Assembly: GCA_963783145.1 (NCBI GenBank)
Contig: CAWAMM010000005.1
Span: forward strand, 124,001-188,000
Length of the DNA stretch: 64,000 nucleotides
Reading direction: 5' to 3'
DNA from: DATGKG01 sp963783145
GTDB taxonomy: Bacteria > Desulfobacterota > Binatia > Binatales > Binataceae
The position numbers and the translations under genes were made by a program. A model generated the notes under the pieces. That model was not told the DNA's origin. It saw nothing but the letters and a program-made list of their open reading frames with translations, and did not search any database. The stretch's first letter is position 1. Every line of letters starts with the position of its first letter. Shown here in pieces: positions 1-9,179 of the stretch.

Positions 1-38
1 ACAATACGATGCGCGCTCTCGCCGGCGCATAGCGCGAG

Positions 39-845
39 CTAGCGGCCTTTGTAGTTGGGCTTGCGCTTCTCGATGAACGCGCGCGGTCCTTCCTTCGCAT
101 CCTCGGTGCGCATCACCTCGCGCGCGAGTTCGTCCTCGATTTTGAACGCCTCTTCGTAGGGACGCCCGGAGCATCGCCGCACCGCTTCCTTGATTTTGCG
201 CACCGCGAATGGACCGTTCGCTGCGATAGCCCCGGCGAGTTCCTCCGCCTTCGCGATCAGCTGCTCCTGAGGGACGACATAGTTGATGAGGCCGAGACGC
301 CACGCCTCATTCGCGTCGATACGATTGCCAGTGAGCAGGATTTCCATCGCCTTGCAGTACGGCATCTGGCGCTGAAGTCGTGCCAGCGAGCCCGCCGCGG
401 GAATGATCGCCCATTTTACTTCCTGCAGTCCGAAGCTGGCATTCTCGGATGCGACGCGCAGGTCGGTGGCCTGGATGAATTCCATACCGCCTGCGATGCA
501 AAATCCATTTACCGCCGCGATCACGGGTTTTGGAAAATCGTACTTGCGCAGCAGCGCGATATCACCGATGCGCCGATTGGCGAGCAGCTTCTTATCCCAT
601 TCGTCCTCGGCTTTGCGCGCGCCGGTAAACAGCGGAATCAGCTTGCCGAGGTCGGCGCCCGCGGAGAACGCCACTTTGCCCGCGCCGGTTACAATCACCG
701 CGCGCACCTCGTCATCTTTTTCCGCTTCCTCCCAGAAGCCGCCCAGGAGCACGAGCATTTCCGGGTTGAAAGAGTTGTGCACCTCGGGGCGATTGAAGAT
801 TACGTAAGCAACATGGTCGCGCTTCTCGATCAACACGGCGGGCAT
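39..845 (-). CDS. enoyl-CoA hydratase/isomerase (crotonase family)
   Basis: A 268-residue single-domain crotonase. It should hydrate or isomerise a 2-enoyl-CoA in the cytoplasm as part of acyl-CoA breakdown. The CoA-binding stretch SAGADL is at residues 61-66. The oxyanion-hole region NGFCIAGGMEF is at 113-123. The two glutamates that act as acid and base in true hydratases are present (E122 in GGME, E142 in FGLQE), although their surroundings differ from the usual GGGxELA and FGQPE. The substrate may therefore be atypical. The ATG is preceded by AAGAGGA at good spacing. It reads towards the window edge and has no operon partner in view; the next gene is divergent. Confidence 0.9.
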   Translation of the reverse strand: MPAVLIEKRDHVAYVIFNRPEVHNSFNPEMLVLLGGFWEEAEKDDEVRAVIVTGAGKVAFSAGADLGKLIPLFTGARKAEDEWDKKLLANRRIGDIALLRKYDFPKPVIAAVNGFCIAGGMEFIQATDLRVASENASFGLQEVKWAIIPAAGSLARLQRQMPYCKAMEILLTGNRIDANEAWRLGLINYVVPQEQLIAKAEELAGAIAANGPFAVRKIKEAVRRCSGRPYEEAFKIEDELAREVMRTEDAKEGPRAFIEKRKPNYKGR

Positions 846-986
846 GGGGTTTCCTCTTGGCGATTTTCCGAGTTGCGCGCGAGGTTAGCATGAGGCGGCT
901 TTACCAGCCACTTCGCATGCCGATATGATCTTTGATCGTTGCGGCGCGGATCGCCGCGCAATCCCGGGAAAGTAAGGACGAGGTTC

Positions 987-1526
987 GTGTTGAATTTCCG
1001 ACTGCCGGCGCTCCCATTTGCGCTCCTACTGTTTGTTTCGATCTCCTATCCAATGAGTACCGCGTGCGGGCTGGAACCGCCGCGCATCATTCCGCACTCC
1101 GCGCCAATCAATAAACCCGTGCCCGAGGTCTTCAAGACGCTCAAGGCGTATTTCTCCGATCGCGTCGATTCAAAGTTCGCGCTGATCAGCGCCGACGAGA
1201 AGACCGACACCATCGTCGCGAAACAAACCGGTATCGACTCGGCGCGATGGAGCCAGTTTGCGGCGTGCCAGACCGACCCGATGCACCTGATTTACCAACT
1301 CAACGACGCGATGGTGACACTCACCATCAAGCTCGACAAAAGCCCGCACGATACCACCTTCATGACGGTGAGTGCCGACTTCCAGGGCATCTACGGACTG
1401 GGGCAGGATTCCACCACCATCGAATGCAAATCGACCGGCACGCTGGAAGATAACATCCTCGCGCTCGCGGGCGCGCAGATGTCCGGCGCGCAGGGCGCCG
1501 CAACCTCCACGGCGGCGGGACATTGA
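987..1526 (+). CDS. hypothetical secreted or lipid-anchored protein
   Basis: About 179 residues from a GTG start at 987, which has AAGGACGAGG just upstream. An in-frame ATG at 939 would place a charged, non-signal-like stretch ahead of the hydrophobic segment. From the GTG the protein opens with a typical signal sequence (LPALPFALLLFVSI), followed by STAC, a weak lipobox. The rest is a mixed soluble domain that I do not recognise. Its stop overlaps the start of the first ABC exporter gene by 4 nt, so the two are almost certainly cotranscribed and translationally coupled. That suggests a periplasmic accessory role, but this is inference from position only. Confidence 0.7.
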   Translation: MLNFRLPALPFALLLFVSISYPMSTACGLEPPRIIPHSAPINKPVPEVFKTLKAYFSDRVDSKFALISADEKTDTIVAKQTGIDSARWSQFAACQTDPMHLIYQLNDAMVTLTIKLDKSPHDTTFMTVSADFQGIYGLGQDSTTIECKSTGTLEDNILALAGAQMSGAQGAATSTAAGH

Positions 1527-3427
1527 GTATTGCCAACGGACAGGCTTCCGTCGACGACGTGATCGCGGTTGCCGATGAGCACGCGGCCGCGGCTGCCACC
1601 GCGTTTCCGTCACCCGAGAAACTTCGTTCGCGCGACATCTTCCGCCTCCTGCCTCGGGTGTGGCCCTTTATCCGTCCCTTCAAGCGGCATCTCAAATACC
1701 TCGCTCTTTCGGTAATTCCCGGACTGCCCGGCGGGCTCTTCGCGCTCGCGCTGCTGGGCGTCTTCTTCGATTCGGTGGGCCAGGGCAAACCGCTCAATCC
1801 GTTTCAGGCGTGGATGTTGCACGTTCCCCCGAGCGCGGATCGCCACCTGATTCTGTGGCACGCGTGCGTTTTCACCGGGGTGATGGCGCTGGTCGCGATC
1901 CCGTACGCACTCACGCTGGTGGCGTATGGGATTTGGATTCTGCAACGCATGACCAATCAGTTCCGCGTCGATCTTTACACGCGCTTGCAAGAGCTGAGTC
2001 TGCGCTTTCATTCCGAGGAAAAGATCGGCGACGCAATTTTCCGGATGTTCCAGGACTCGGCGGCGATCCCCCATGTCATCAACGGATTGATCATTCAACC
2101 TTTGCGCGCGGTCCCGCTGGTGCTGGTGAACCTCGGAGTGCTCGCCTTATTCGATTATCATGTCGCCGCAATCGCATTGGCGCTGATCCCCGCCAACCTC
2201 ATCGTCGCCGCGCTCTTCGCGGCACCCTTGCGGCGCGCATTCCTCGCCGAGCGCGTCGCCACCGCGCAGGCAACCACCCGCATCGAGGAAACGCTTGCCT
2301 CGATCAAGGCGGTCAAAGCGTTCGGCCGCGAAGCCTCCGAGAGCGATCTCTACGCGCGCGACAACTGGGAATCATTCATCGCGGCGCGCCGCGCGCGGAT
2401 GATGTTCGTGGTCTATCGCGTCATCGTCTATACGCTGCGATCGCTGGCCTACGTCGGCGCGATCTGTTTCGGCGCGTTGCAGGTGCTGCATGGCGGCGCG
2501 GCGGGCGCGGTCCGCGCGATTTTTTCCCTCGGCGTTCTGCAGGGCGCGCTGTGGATCTTCTCCGGCGCGAGCTCGCGCGTGGCCAACATGACGCGAATGT
2601 GGGGAACGCTGCAGGATGTCGGTATCGCGCTCTCACGCGTGTTCGAAATGATGGCGAAGCTGCCCGAGGAAAAGGTCCATAGCGGCGCTGTGATCCCATC
2701 GCCGCCGGTCAGCGATTTCGCATTCGAAAACGTCAGCTTCTCATACGATACGCGTTCCCCGGTCCTTAGCGCGGTGAGCTTTCGCGCGAAGGTCGGCGAG
2801 ATCACCGCGCTCGCGGGGCCCAGCGGTTCCGGCAAGAGCACCCTCATCGCATTGATGCTGCGCTTCTTCGATCCGTCCGCAGGCCGCATTGCTCTCGATG
2901 GGCATGATCTCCGCGAGCTCAAGTTGGAGAACTATCGCCGAATGATATCCGTCGCGCTGCAGGAGAATCCCCTCTTCACGGCGACCTTGCGCGACAACAT
3001 CGTGTACGGTCGCATCGATGCGAGCGAGGAAGAAATCCTGCATGCCGCCGCGCGCGCCGGTCTCGCGGAGTTCGTGCGCTCGCTGCCGGCCGGCCTCGAT
3101 ACCGTCATGGGCGAGAAAGGCGCGAAGCTTTCGACCGGCCAGGCGCAGCGTATCGGGCTGGCGCGCGCCTTTCTGCGCGACGCGCCGATCCTGATCCTCG
3201 ACGAGCCGACTTCGGCGCTCGATTCGGTTAACGAAAACCTCGTCATGCGCGGCATCCGTGAATGGATCGACGAACGCCCTCGTGAGCGCATCGTGCTGCT
3301 CGCCACTCATCGACGCAGCACCGCGGCACTCGCCGATCGCATCTACCAAATCGCCGAGGGCCATGTGACCGAAGCGGATGAAGGCGCATTCGACGAAGTT
3401 CGCATCGCGGAGGCCCCCAATGGCTGA
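1523..3427 (+). CDS. ABC exporter half-transporter, subunit 1
   Basis: 634 residues from a TTG start that overlaps the upstream stop (TTGA). An N-terminal six-helix exporter membrane domain (about residues 45-350) is fused to a nucleotide-binding domain. Walker A GPSGSGKST begins near residue 432. The signature is LSTGQ in place of LSGGQ, followed by Walker B ILILDEPTSALD and an H-loop histidine (LATHRRS). The family moves lipids, drugs or peptides outwards at the inner membrane. The next gene is a second half-transporter overlapping by 8 nt, so the pair probably forms a heterodimer. Both ATPase sites look intact. The substrate cannot be read from the sequence. Confidence 0.92.
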   Translation: MSIANGQASVDDVIAVADEHAAAAATAFPSPEKLRSRDIFRLLPRVWPFIRPFKRHLKYLALSVIPGLPGGLFALALLGVFFDSVGQGKPLNPFQAWMLHVPPSADRHLILWHACVFTGVMALVAIPYALTLVAYGIWILQRMTNQFRVDLYTRLQELSLRFHSEEKIGDAIFRMFQDSAAIPHVINGLIIQPLRAVPLVLVNLGVLALFDYHVAAIALALIPANLIVAALFAAPLRRAFLAERVATAQATTRIEETLASIKAVKAFGREASESDLYARDNWESFIAARRARMMFVVYRVIVYTLRSLAYVGAICFGALQVLHGGAAGAVRAIFSLGVLQGALWIFSGASSRVANMTRMWGTLQDVGIALSRVFEMMAKLPEEKVHSGAVIPSPPVSDFAFENVSFSYDTRSPVLSAVSFRAKVGEITALAGPSGSGKSTLIALMLRFFDPSAGRIALDGHDLRELKLENYRRMISVALQENPLFTATLRDNIVYGRIDASEEEILHAAARAGLAEFVRSLPAGLDTVMGEKGAKLSTGQAQRIGLARAFLRDAPILILDEPTSALDSVNENLVMRGIREWIDERPRERIVLLATHRRSTAALADRIYQIAEGHVTEADEGAFDEVRIAEAPNG

Positions 3428-5399
3428 CCCCGCTGCCGCCGTCGTCTCGCCGGACTCGCGCGCGCGCGATATCTACGCGACTGAGCACGGCTCGCTGAGT
3501 TTCCGCGAGGCGCTGCGGCTGCTGGTCAAGGGCTGGCCGTTTTTCGCGGCACATCGGCGACTGGTGCTCCTCAAATCGGCGATCGCGGTTTCCTCGATGC
3601 TGCTGCTCCTCATCACGCCGTGGCCGATGAAAATCATCATCGACAATGTGATCGATGCTCGCCCCCTGACCGGAATTCCTGGGCGCATTTTGCTTCCGCT
3701 GGTAGGCACCGATCGGATCGCGCTGCTGACGTTGGTTGTCGCGTTTCTCATCGTCACCGTGATCCTCACCGGGATCTCCGGCGATGATACGCAAGCGGTC
3801 GACACCGAGGTTGGCAGCGGCGGCCTCGATCAGGCAGGCGCGAGCGGCGGCGCGGCGAACAATGGATGGAGCCTGTGGAACGGCCTGCTCGGGCTCCTCG
3901 AGACCTGGGTCACGCTGGATCTTTCGCAGCGGGTCAACCAGGACCTCCGCACCGCGATTTATACGCGATTCCTGCGCTCGCCGATCGCGCTTTATGGCGA
4001 TCAGAAAATCGGCGACGCGGTTTTTCGCGTGATGAACGACAGCGCCGGCATCAGCGAGGTTTTCTATCGCGGCCTGCTCGCGCCGGCTATGTCGATCACA
4101 ACGTTCGTATGCGCGTTCATCGTCGTCACCGCGCAATTCTCCAACGAGCCGATGATCCCGATCGGCTGCGCGCTGCTGCTCCCGCTGATCGCGATCGGAG
4201 GCGCTTTTTTCAGCCGAGTATTTCGCGATCGCTCGCAGGTCATGCGCGAGCAGGGCAGCAACGTGATGGCGGTGTTTGAGGAGCGGCTCGCCAATGTCCA
4301 TCTGATCAAGGCCTACGGCACCGAGGGGCGCGAGGCCGGCGCGGTCGACACCGCGAGCTGGAAGTCCTACGTCGCAACTCTCAAGTTCGTCGGCTTTCTC
4401 CTCGCTTGGGTGGTAATCCTGACGCCGCCGATTCTGCTCCTCGTCATGAGCGGTCTCTATCACCTCTTCGATGAAGTGATCGACCAGCGGATCACTCTCG
4501 GTGATGTCGTGTTGTTGATGACCTACGGAGGCATGCTCGCGAATCCGATGGGCAACCTCGGCGCGACATGGGTCAACCTGCAAACTCCGATCGCGGGATT
4601 GCGACGGGTCTTCAGCGTGCTGGATCGCCTCGACGAGGATCATACGCGCGGCGGCGATATCAACCCGGGGAAAATCACGTCCATCGAATTTCGCAAGGTC
4701 TCGATCGCGTACGACGATACGGTTCCCGTGGTGCGTGACATCTCGCTCGAACTCCGGGCCGGCGAACTAACCGCGTTAGCCGGGCCTAGTGGGACCGGCA
4801 AAACCACGATCATCTGTTCGATTCCGCGTTTTCTCGAACCTTGCGCGGGCGAAATTCTCATCAATGGAATCGACTCACGACGAATCTCCCTCGACTTCTT
4901 GCGCAGGAGTATTGGTTTCGTTTTTCAACAGGAGGCGCTCTTCTCGCGTTCGATCGCCGACAACATTCGCTATGGCGTGCCGGACGCGACTGACACGGAC
5001 ATGCGTGAGGCCGCGCGCATTGCGGGCGCGGCGGACTTCATCGAAGAGTTGCCGGAAAAATACGACACGATGCTGGGCCGGCGCGGCGCGCGATTGTCAG
5101 TCGGACAGAAGCAGCGCATCGCGATCGCGCGCGCACTACTTCGCAAACCCGAGGTGCTGGTACTTGATGAACCAACTGCGCCGCTTGACCCGGGCTCCGA
5201 GGCCGATTTGATGCATACGCTGCATGACCTCGCGCGCGATCACGTCGTGATCATCGTGGCGCATCGCGCGGGCACCCTCGCCGCATGCGACCGAATCCTG
5301 TTTGCTTCCGAGGGGTCCATGGTGGCGACCGGCTCGAACGAGGAGCTGCGCCGAACCTGCGAATCCTACCGGGAGTACTTATCGATCACGGAATCCTGA
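3420..5399 (+). CDS. ABC exporter half-transporter, subunit 2
   Basis: 659 residues. The ATG at 3420 has GGAGG 6 nt upstream and lies 8 nt inside the previous gene; an earlier in-frame start at 3378 lacks this support. It has the same architecture as subunit 1: membrane helices, then Walker A GPSGTGKTT near residue 455, signature LSVGQ, Walker B VLVLDEPTAPLD and H-loop IIVAHRAGT. A hydrophilic Gly/Ala/Asp-rich insert of about 30 residues (about 121-151) sits between two membrane helices, where exporters normally have a short loop. It most likely heterodimerises with subunit 1. The gene ends 15 bp from the convergent FAD oxidoreductase gene. Confidence 0.92.
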   Translation: MADPAAAVVSPDSRARDIYATEHGSLSFREALRLLVKGWPFFAAHRRLVLLKSAIAVSSMLLLLITPWPMKIIIDNVIDARPLTGIPGRILLPLVGTDRIALLTLVVAFLIVTVILTGISGDDTQAVDTEVGSGGLDQAGASGGAANNGWSLWNGLLGLLETWVTLDLSQRVNQDLRTAIYTRFLRSPIALYGDQKIGDAVFRVMNDSAGISEVFYRGLLAPAMSITTFVCAFIVVTAQFSNEPMIPIGCALLLPLIAIGGAFFSRVFRDRSQVMREQGSNVMAVFEERLANVHLIKAYGTEGREAGAVDTASWKSYVATLKFVGFLLAWVVILTPPILLLVMSGLYHLFDEVIDQRITLGDVVLLMTYGGMLANPMGNLGATWVNLQTPIAGLRRVFSVLDRLDEDHTRGGDINPGKITSIEFRKVSIAYDDTVPVVRDISLELRAGELTALAGPSGTGKTTIICSIPRFLEPCAGEILINGIDSRRISLDFLRRSIGFVFQQEALFSRSIADNIRYGVPDATDTDMREAARIAGAADFIEELPEKYDTMLGRRGARLSVGQKQRIAIARALLRKPEVLVLDEPTAPLDPGSEADLMHTLHDLARDHVVIIVAHRAGTLAACDRILFASEGSMVATGSNEELRRTCESYREYLSITES

Positions 5400-5414
5400 A
5401 TCGCGCCGAGATTC

Positions 5415-6839
5415 CTACGCCGGGCTCACGTTGGGCCATTGTGCCGGTGGCATCGAGGGATAGCTGATCTCAGCCGGCTTGCGCTTCGTCATACCGCGCG
5501 CCACGTTCAAGGCGGCGCGTCCCAGCAGCGCCGGGGCAAACAAATCCGACGGTGGCCGCAACATATGGATCACTTTCCCCAAAGTGATCCGCACCATCGG
5601 ATCGTTGGCCGAATACTCCATGATTAGGCGGAACATCGGATCGAAGATCCGATTCGACATGGCTCGCTTTCCTTCACATCCGGGAACCGCGAAGTCCGCG
5701 CCGGTCGCCATTCCCCAGGGAGCTTTTTGGACCTGCGCCTGCGCCGCGTAAAACATGCCCGTCAGTTCAGGATGATCGAGACCGAGGCCTACGATGGTGT
5801 CGCGCAGCGCCAGCGCCGAAAGCGCGCCGGTCGTCATGCCTTGGCCATACACAGGGTTAAACGCGCACGCGGCATCGCCCAACGCGACAAAACCGGCGAG
5901 CCTCGCCGGCCACTGGTCAAACCGGCGCCATCGATTCGCCATCGCGCGATGCGAATAGACCGGCGATATCGGCTCGGCGATCTTGACCGCCTCCGCAAGC
6001 AACGGCGAGCGCAGCCGGGTGAGCATCTTCATGTAGCCGGCCTCGTCGTTGGGTGGATAGTTTTTCCCCATGCCTGCGATGCTTACGACCCATCGATTAT
6101 TCTCAACCGGAAACAACACGCCTGCGAACGGATTCTCTCCGATCTTCGGATCGATCCACGCCGCCTTCCACCACCACTCTCGAGGCCGCTGCTCAGGCGG
6201 TGGCGCCTGGAACCATCGCGAGGCGTAACCGGGATGACTGTCAACGACGATTTCTTGCGGCGCCGGGAGTCCAATTTCCTGCAACCAGTTCGGCGCCTTG
6301 GACGATCTCCCGCTCGCATCGACGACGAAGTCAGCGCGCATCTCGCCGGTGGTTTCGCGATCATCGCTTGAGATGGTCTTGACCCCGAGCACACACGAGC
6401 GATTTTCATTGGTGATCAGCCCGGTGATTCGCGTCCTTTGTACAAATTCGACATTGATGTGCTTGCGCAGCAACTCGCGAACCACTGCCTCGAGCAACAC
6501 CCGGCTCCCGTGCAGGAGCTTGATTCCTTGCTTCTCGCGCGGCGCCCATCCGTTGGCCCGAAGCGCAGCAAAGTCCCATCCGAAGTCGGTGTCGAGCGCG
6601 CCGCGCGATAGAACTGTCCGCTCGAATCCGGGAAAAAGCTTCTCCAATTCGAGGCGCCCGCGCGCCAACAGCACGTGCACGTGGCGGCTTTGTGGAACCC
6701 CCGCGCGTTCGAAGGCGCCCTCGGGATAATGATCACGATCTACGAGGGTGACCGTCTCGAAATGTTCCGCGAGAATTCTGGCCGCGCACATTCCGGCCAT
6801 GCTGCCGCCGATCACAACGGCATGCAGTTGTTTTGGCAT
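5415..6839 (-). CDS. FAD-dependent monooxygenase/oxidoreductase
   Basis: 474 residues with the layout of the aromatic-hydroxylase/geranylgeranyl-reductase superfamily. An N-terminal Rossmann FAD motif, VVIGGSMAGMCAA, begins at residue 8. A central region contains DASGRSS. The second FAD motif is ALGDAACAFNPVYGQGM. The family uses FAD with NAD(P)H to hydroxylate or reduce hydrophobic substrates; which of these applies is not evident. It lies 32 bp downstream of a TetR regulator on the same strand, and the two probably share the promoter and operator at 7.53-7.56 kb. That points to substrate-induced expression. Confidence 0.85.
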   Translation of the reverse strand: MPKQLHAVVIGGSMAGMCAARILAEHFETVTLVDRDHYPEGAFERAGVPQSRHVHVLLARGRLELEKLFPGFERTVLSRGALDTDFGWDFAALRANGWAPREKQGIKLLHGSRVLLEAVVRELLRKHINVEFVQRTRITGLITNENRSCVLGVKTISSDDRETTGEMRADFVVDASGRSSKAPNWLQEIGLPAPQEIVVDSHPGYASRWFQAPPPEQRPREWWWKAAWIDPKIGENPFAGVLFPVENNRWVVSIAGMGKNYPPNDEAGYMKMLTRLRSPLLAEAVKIAEPISPVYSHRAMANRWRRFDQWPARLAGFVALGDAACAFNPVYGQGMTTGALSALALRDTIVGLGLDHPELTGMFYAAQAQVQKAPWGMATGADFAVPGCEGKRAMSNRIFDPMFRLIMEYSANDPMVRITLGKVIHMLRPPSDLFAPALLGRAALNVARGMTKRKPAEISYPSMPPAQWPNVSPA

Positions 6840-6871
6840 TTCAGGTTGCTCCGTTCAGAAATTTGAATGAA

Positions 6872-7519
6872 TCAGGAAAAGCGTTTGCTTTTCTTGTCGC
6901 TCAGTCCGTTGAGAACGATGTCGAGCGTCTGCGCGATGGCGCCTTCCACGTCGAGCTTGCCACCGCGCCGCGCCCATTCATAAATCAGCGCGAAGTAAGT
7001 GGCGCATAGGGCCACCGCCGCCAGCGCGGGTTCGATTTTGCGGCGGAACTCTCCGCCTGCTTGTCCGCGGGCAATCACCGACGCGAGCAACGAAACGAGA
7101 TTTTCCCGCTCCTGATGCGATTCGAGAAGCATCGGCGGGCGAGACAGCAGCTCGCGCACGTGAAGCCTGATCACATTGGGCTGCTGCATTGCGCGCTCGG
7201 CGAGCATTTTGAGCGCCGCTTTAAGGGTTGCGGTCGCGCTAGCGTGGGATCCGCGAATCAGTTCGGCGAGCGCCAGATTGGCGCGCACTCCGTATTCGGT
7301 AAGCAGCGCTTCCTTGTTCGGGAAATGCAGGAAGAAGGTGGCGCGCGCAACATCTGCCGCCTCGCAGATCTCCTCGATGGTCACTTCCGCGAAACCACGG
7401 CGTAAGAACAAGTTCATCGCGGCGGTGTAAATCTCCCCGCGGGTACGCTCCCGCTTACGGTCGCGGCGCGAAAGAGCGGTCACGCGGCCGGATGCCTCTC
7501 TATCGATAGACTCAACCAT
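6872..7519 (-). CDS. TetR-family transcriptional regulator
   Basis: 215 residues from the ATG at 7519. An upstream in-frame start (7564) would put the operator palindrome and promoter inside the coding region, so 7519 is preferred. The N-terminal HTH is typical: GEIYTAAMNLFLRRGF, then VTIEEICEAADVARATFFLHF. The C-terminal ligand-binding domain is helical and unrecognised. It is first in a two-gene operon with the FAD oxidoreductase. The perfect palindrome TAGACT-CC-AGTCTA immediately upstream overlaps the ribosome-binding site and the candidate -10, which suggests autorepression. Confidence 0.9.
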   Translation of the reverse strand: MVESIDREASGRVTALSRRDRKRERTRGEIYTAAMNLFLRRGFAEVTIEEICEAADVARATFFLHFPNKEALLTEYGVRANLALAELIRGSHASATATLKAALKMLAERAMQQPNVIRLHVRELLSRPPMLLESHQERENLVSLLASVIARGQAGGEFRRKIEPALAAVALCATYFALIYEWARRGGKLDVEGAIAQTLDIVLNGLSDKKSKRFS

Positions 7520-7524
7520 GAAAC

Positions 7525-7538
7525 TAGACTCCAGTCTA
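7525..7538. promoter_or_regulatory. TetR-type operator palindrome
   Basis: TAGACT-CC-AGTCTA is a perfect 6+6 inverted repeat with a 2-bp centre. It lies 5 bp upstream of the TetR start codon. It contains the GGAG ribosome-binding site of that gene and overlaps the candidate -10. This is the expected position for an autoregulatory TetR operator. Confidence 0.7.
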
Positions 7539-7564
7539 ATAACGTACCCACGCTCATCGATCAA
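7536..7564 (-). promoter_or_regulatory. candidate sigma70 promoter of the tetR-FAD operon
   Basis: On the minus strand, TTGATC (7559-7564) and TATTAG (7536-7541) are separated by 17 bp. Each matches the consensus hexamer at four of six bases. The -10 overlaps the operator, so a bound repressor would block transcription. Confidence 0.4.
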
Positions 7565-7667
7565 GCCACGCGTATCGACATGCGGCTTTCGGGAATTTGC
7601 CTGCCGCGATATATATGCCTGATAGCGGCGCGTCGTGGCGCGTGCATGCGGGGAAGAGGTTTCAGTC

Positions 7668-8384
7668 TTGGCTCAAAACGAAGATCGAAAGACCAGCAAG
7701 CGCGAAAAGAAAGTCATCATCGACTTCGACATGCTCCGCAAGGTGTCGGCGCGTAATTTCCGCGACCTCGGCGGTCATCCAACTCGCGAGGGCCGCCAGG
7801 TTCGCAGCGGCATGATCTATCGGTCTTCTCACCTCGCACACGTTCCCGAAGAGCATCCACTGCACGAGGTCGGCCTGCGCACGCTGGTCACGCTGCAGAG
7901 CCGCGTCGAGGTTACCCATCTCGGCCCGCCGCACGATTCGGTACTCGAGAAGGTGCGCTGGGAACATATCCCGATGGGCGACGTGTGGTTCGAAGAGCGC
8001 AACAAGGATCTCTTCACGCGCGAGGAGGGCAAGGAGCATCTGTTCCTGGTGATGACGCTGGTCACCGATTGGCAGCGCTTCTATCGGCTGCTCGCGGAGC
8101 CTGATGTATATCCGCTTCTGTTCCACTGCTCCGCGGGACGCGATCGCACCGGGGTGGGGGCGGCGATGTTGCTGGATCTTCTCGGTGTCGAGCGCGAGCG
8201 CATCGTCGAGGATTTTCTCGAGAGCAACCTGGTGTTTCCAGCCGCGCCGCTTAAGCCCAAGCAGTTGGTGCCGGTGTTCGAGGCTATCGATGCGGCCGGC
8301 GGCATCCGCGCTTTCCTGCGCGACGTCATCGGCGTCGACGAAAAACATCTGAGTGAGATTCGTGATCGTTTGCTCGAAGATTGA
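7668..8384 (+). CDS. tyrosine/dual-specificity protein phosphatase
   Basis: About 238 residues from a TTG at 7668 preceded by GAAGAGG; a GTG at 7635 in the same frame is the alternative. The phosphate-binding loop HCSAGRDRTG is complete, with catalytic Cys154 and Arg160. An upstream segment (SARNFRDLGG...SGMIYRSSHL) is typical of the bacterial Y_phosphatase3 type. Such enzymes hydrolyse phosphotyrosine or sometimes phosphoinositides. It is divergent from the TetR gene and 12 bp ahead of a methyltransferase gene on the same strand, so those two are probably cotranscribed. Confidence 0.85.
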   Translation: MAQNEDRKTSKREKKVIIDFDMLRKVSARNFRDLGGHPTREGRQVRSGMIYRSSHLAHVPEEHPLHEVGLRTLVTLQSRVEVTHLGPPHDSVLEKVRWEHIPMGDVWFEERNKDLFTREEGKEHLFLVMTLVTDWQRFYRLLAEPDVYPLLFHCSAGRDRTGVGAAMLLDLLGVERERIVEDFLESNLVFPAAPLKPKQLVPVFEAIDAAGGIRAFLRDVIGVDEKHLSEIRDRLLED

Positions 8385-8396
8385 TAGATCTTGGGC

Positions 8397-9179
8397 ATGG
8401 CTCTTTACGACGCGATCGGACGTACCTACGACACCACTCGTAGAGCCGACCCCGATCTGACGCGATGCCTCAAGCGTCACCTCAATTTCAGGCCTGGCGC
8501 GCGTTATCTCGATATCGGTTGCGGCACCGGCAATTACACCGTCGCGCTGCAACAGCTCGGCGCGCGAATGTATGGACTCGAATTGACCTCAACGATGCTC
8601 GCGAAGGCGCGCCTCAAAAGCGATCGCGTGCGCTGGATCCAGGGCAACGCCGAATCGCTTCCGTTTCGCGATCGATGCTTCGACGGCGCGACGGGAACCT
8701 TCACCCTTCATCACATGAAGCATCCGGAGCGCGCGATTGAAGAAGTCTTCCGCGTGATCGATCACGGCCGCTTCGTTATCTTCACCGCTGACCTCCCACA
8801 ATCCAGCGGTTATTGGCTAAACGAATATTTCCCGGTCGGGATGGCAGCCATGCACAAGCAGATGCCGCCTGCTGCGGACATCGTGCGACATCTTGAGCAT
8901 GCCGGATTTACCGCGATCAAACTGGACCCGTGGGAAATTCCTGAAGACATTCAGGACTGGTTTCTCTACGCGGGCAAGTACCGGCCGGAAATCTATCTCG
9001 ATCCCGCAGTGCGCGCCGGCATTTCCACGTTCGCGCAGGGGCTCATCACTCCGGAAGAAACCGCGCTCGGCTGCGCTCAGCTCGAAGCGGACATCAAGTC
9101 GGGCCGCTTCGAGAAAGTGGCCGCAAGTTATCGCCACGATCGCGGCGACTGTCTATTTATCATCGCGACGAAGAACTGA
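8397..9179 (+). CDS. class I SAM-dependent methyltransferase
   Basis: 260 residues from the ATG at 8397; a TTG at 8391 is also in frame. SAM motif I, YLDIGCGTGNYT, is at residues 37-48. It is followed by the acidic residue of motif II (LELTSTML) and a GTFTLHHMKHPERAI segment typical of the Methyltransf_11 group. The acceptor is unknown. The gene follows the phosphatase closely and abuts the convergent acyl-CoA dehydrogenase gene with no intergenic base. Confidence 0.85.
   Translation: MALYDAIGRTYDTTRRADPDLTRCLKRHLNFRPGARYLDIGCGTGNYTVALQQLGARMYGLELTSTMLAKARLKSDRVRWIQGNAESLPFRDRCFDGATGTFTLHHMKHPERAIEEVFRVIDHGRFVIFTADLPQSSGYWLNEYFPVGMAAMHKQMPPAADIVRHLEHAGFTAIKLDPWEIPEDIQDWFLYAGKYRPEIYLDPAVRAGISTFAQGLITPEETALGCAQLEADIKSGRFEKVAASYRHDRGDCLFIIATKN

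Noticed and set aside
3243..4643. 466-codon minus-strand open frame
   Set aside because: Antisense to the ABC exporter pair, with an Arg/Asp/Glu-rich composition and no domain pattern.
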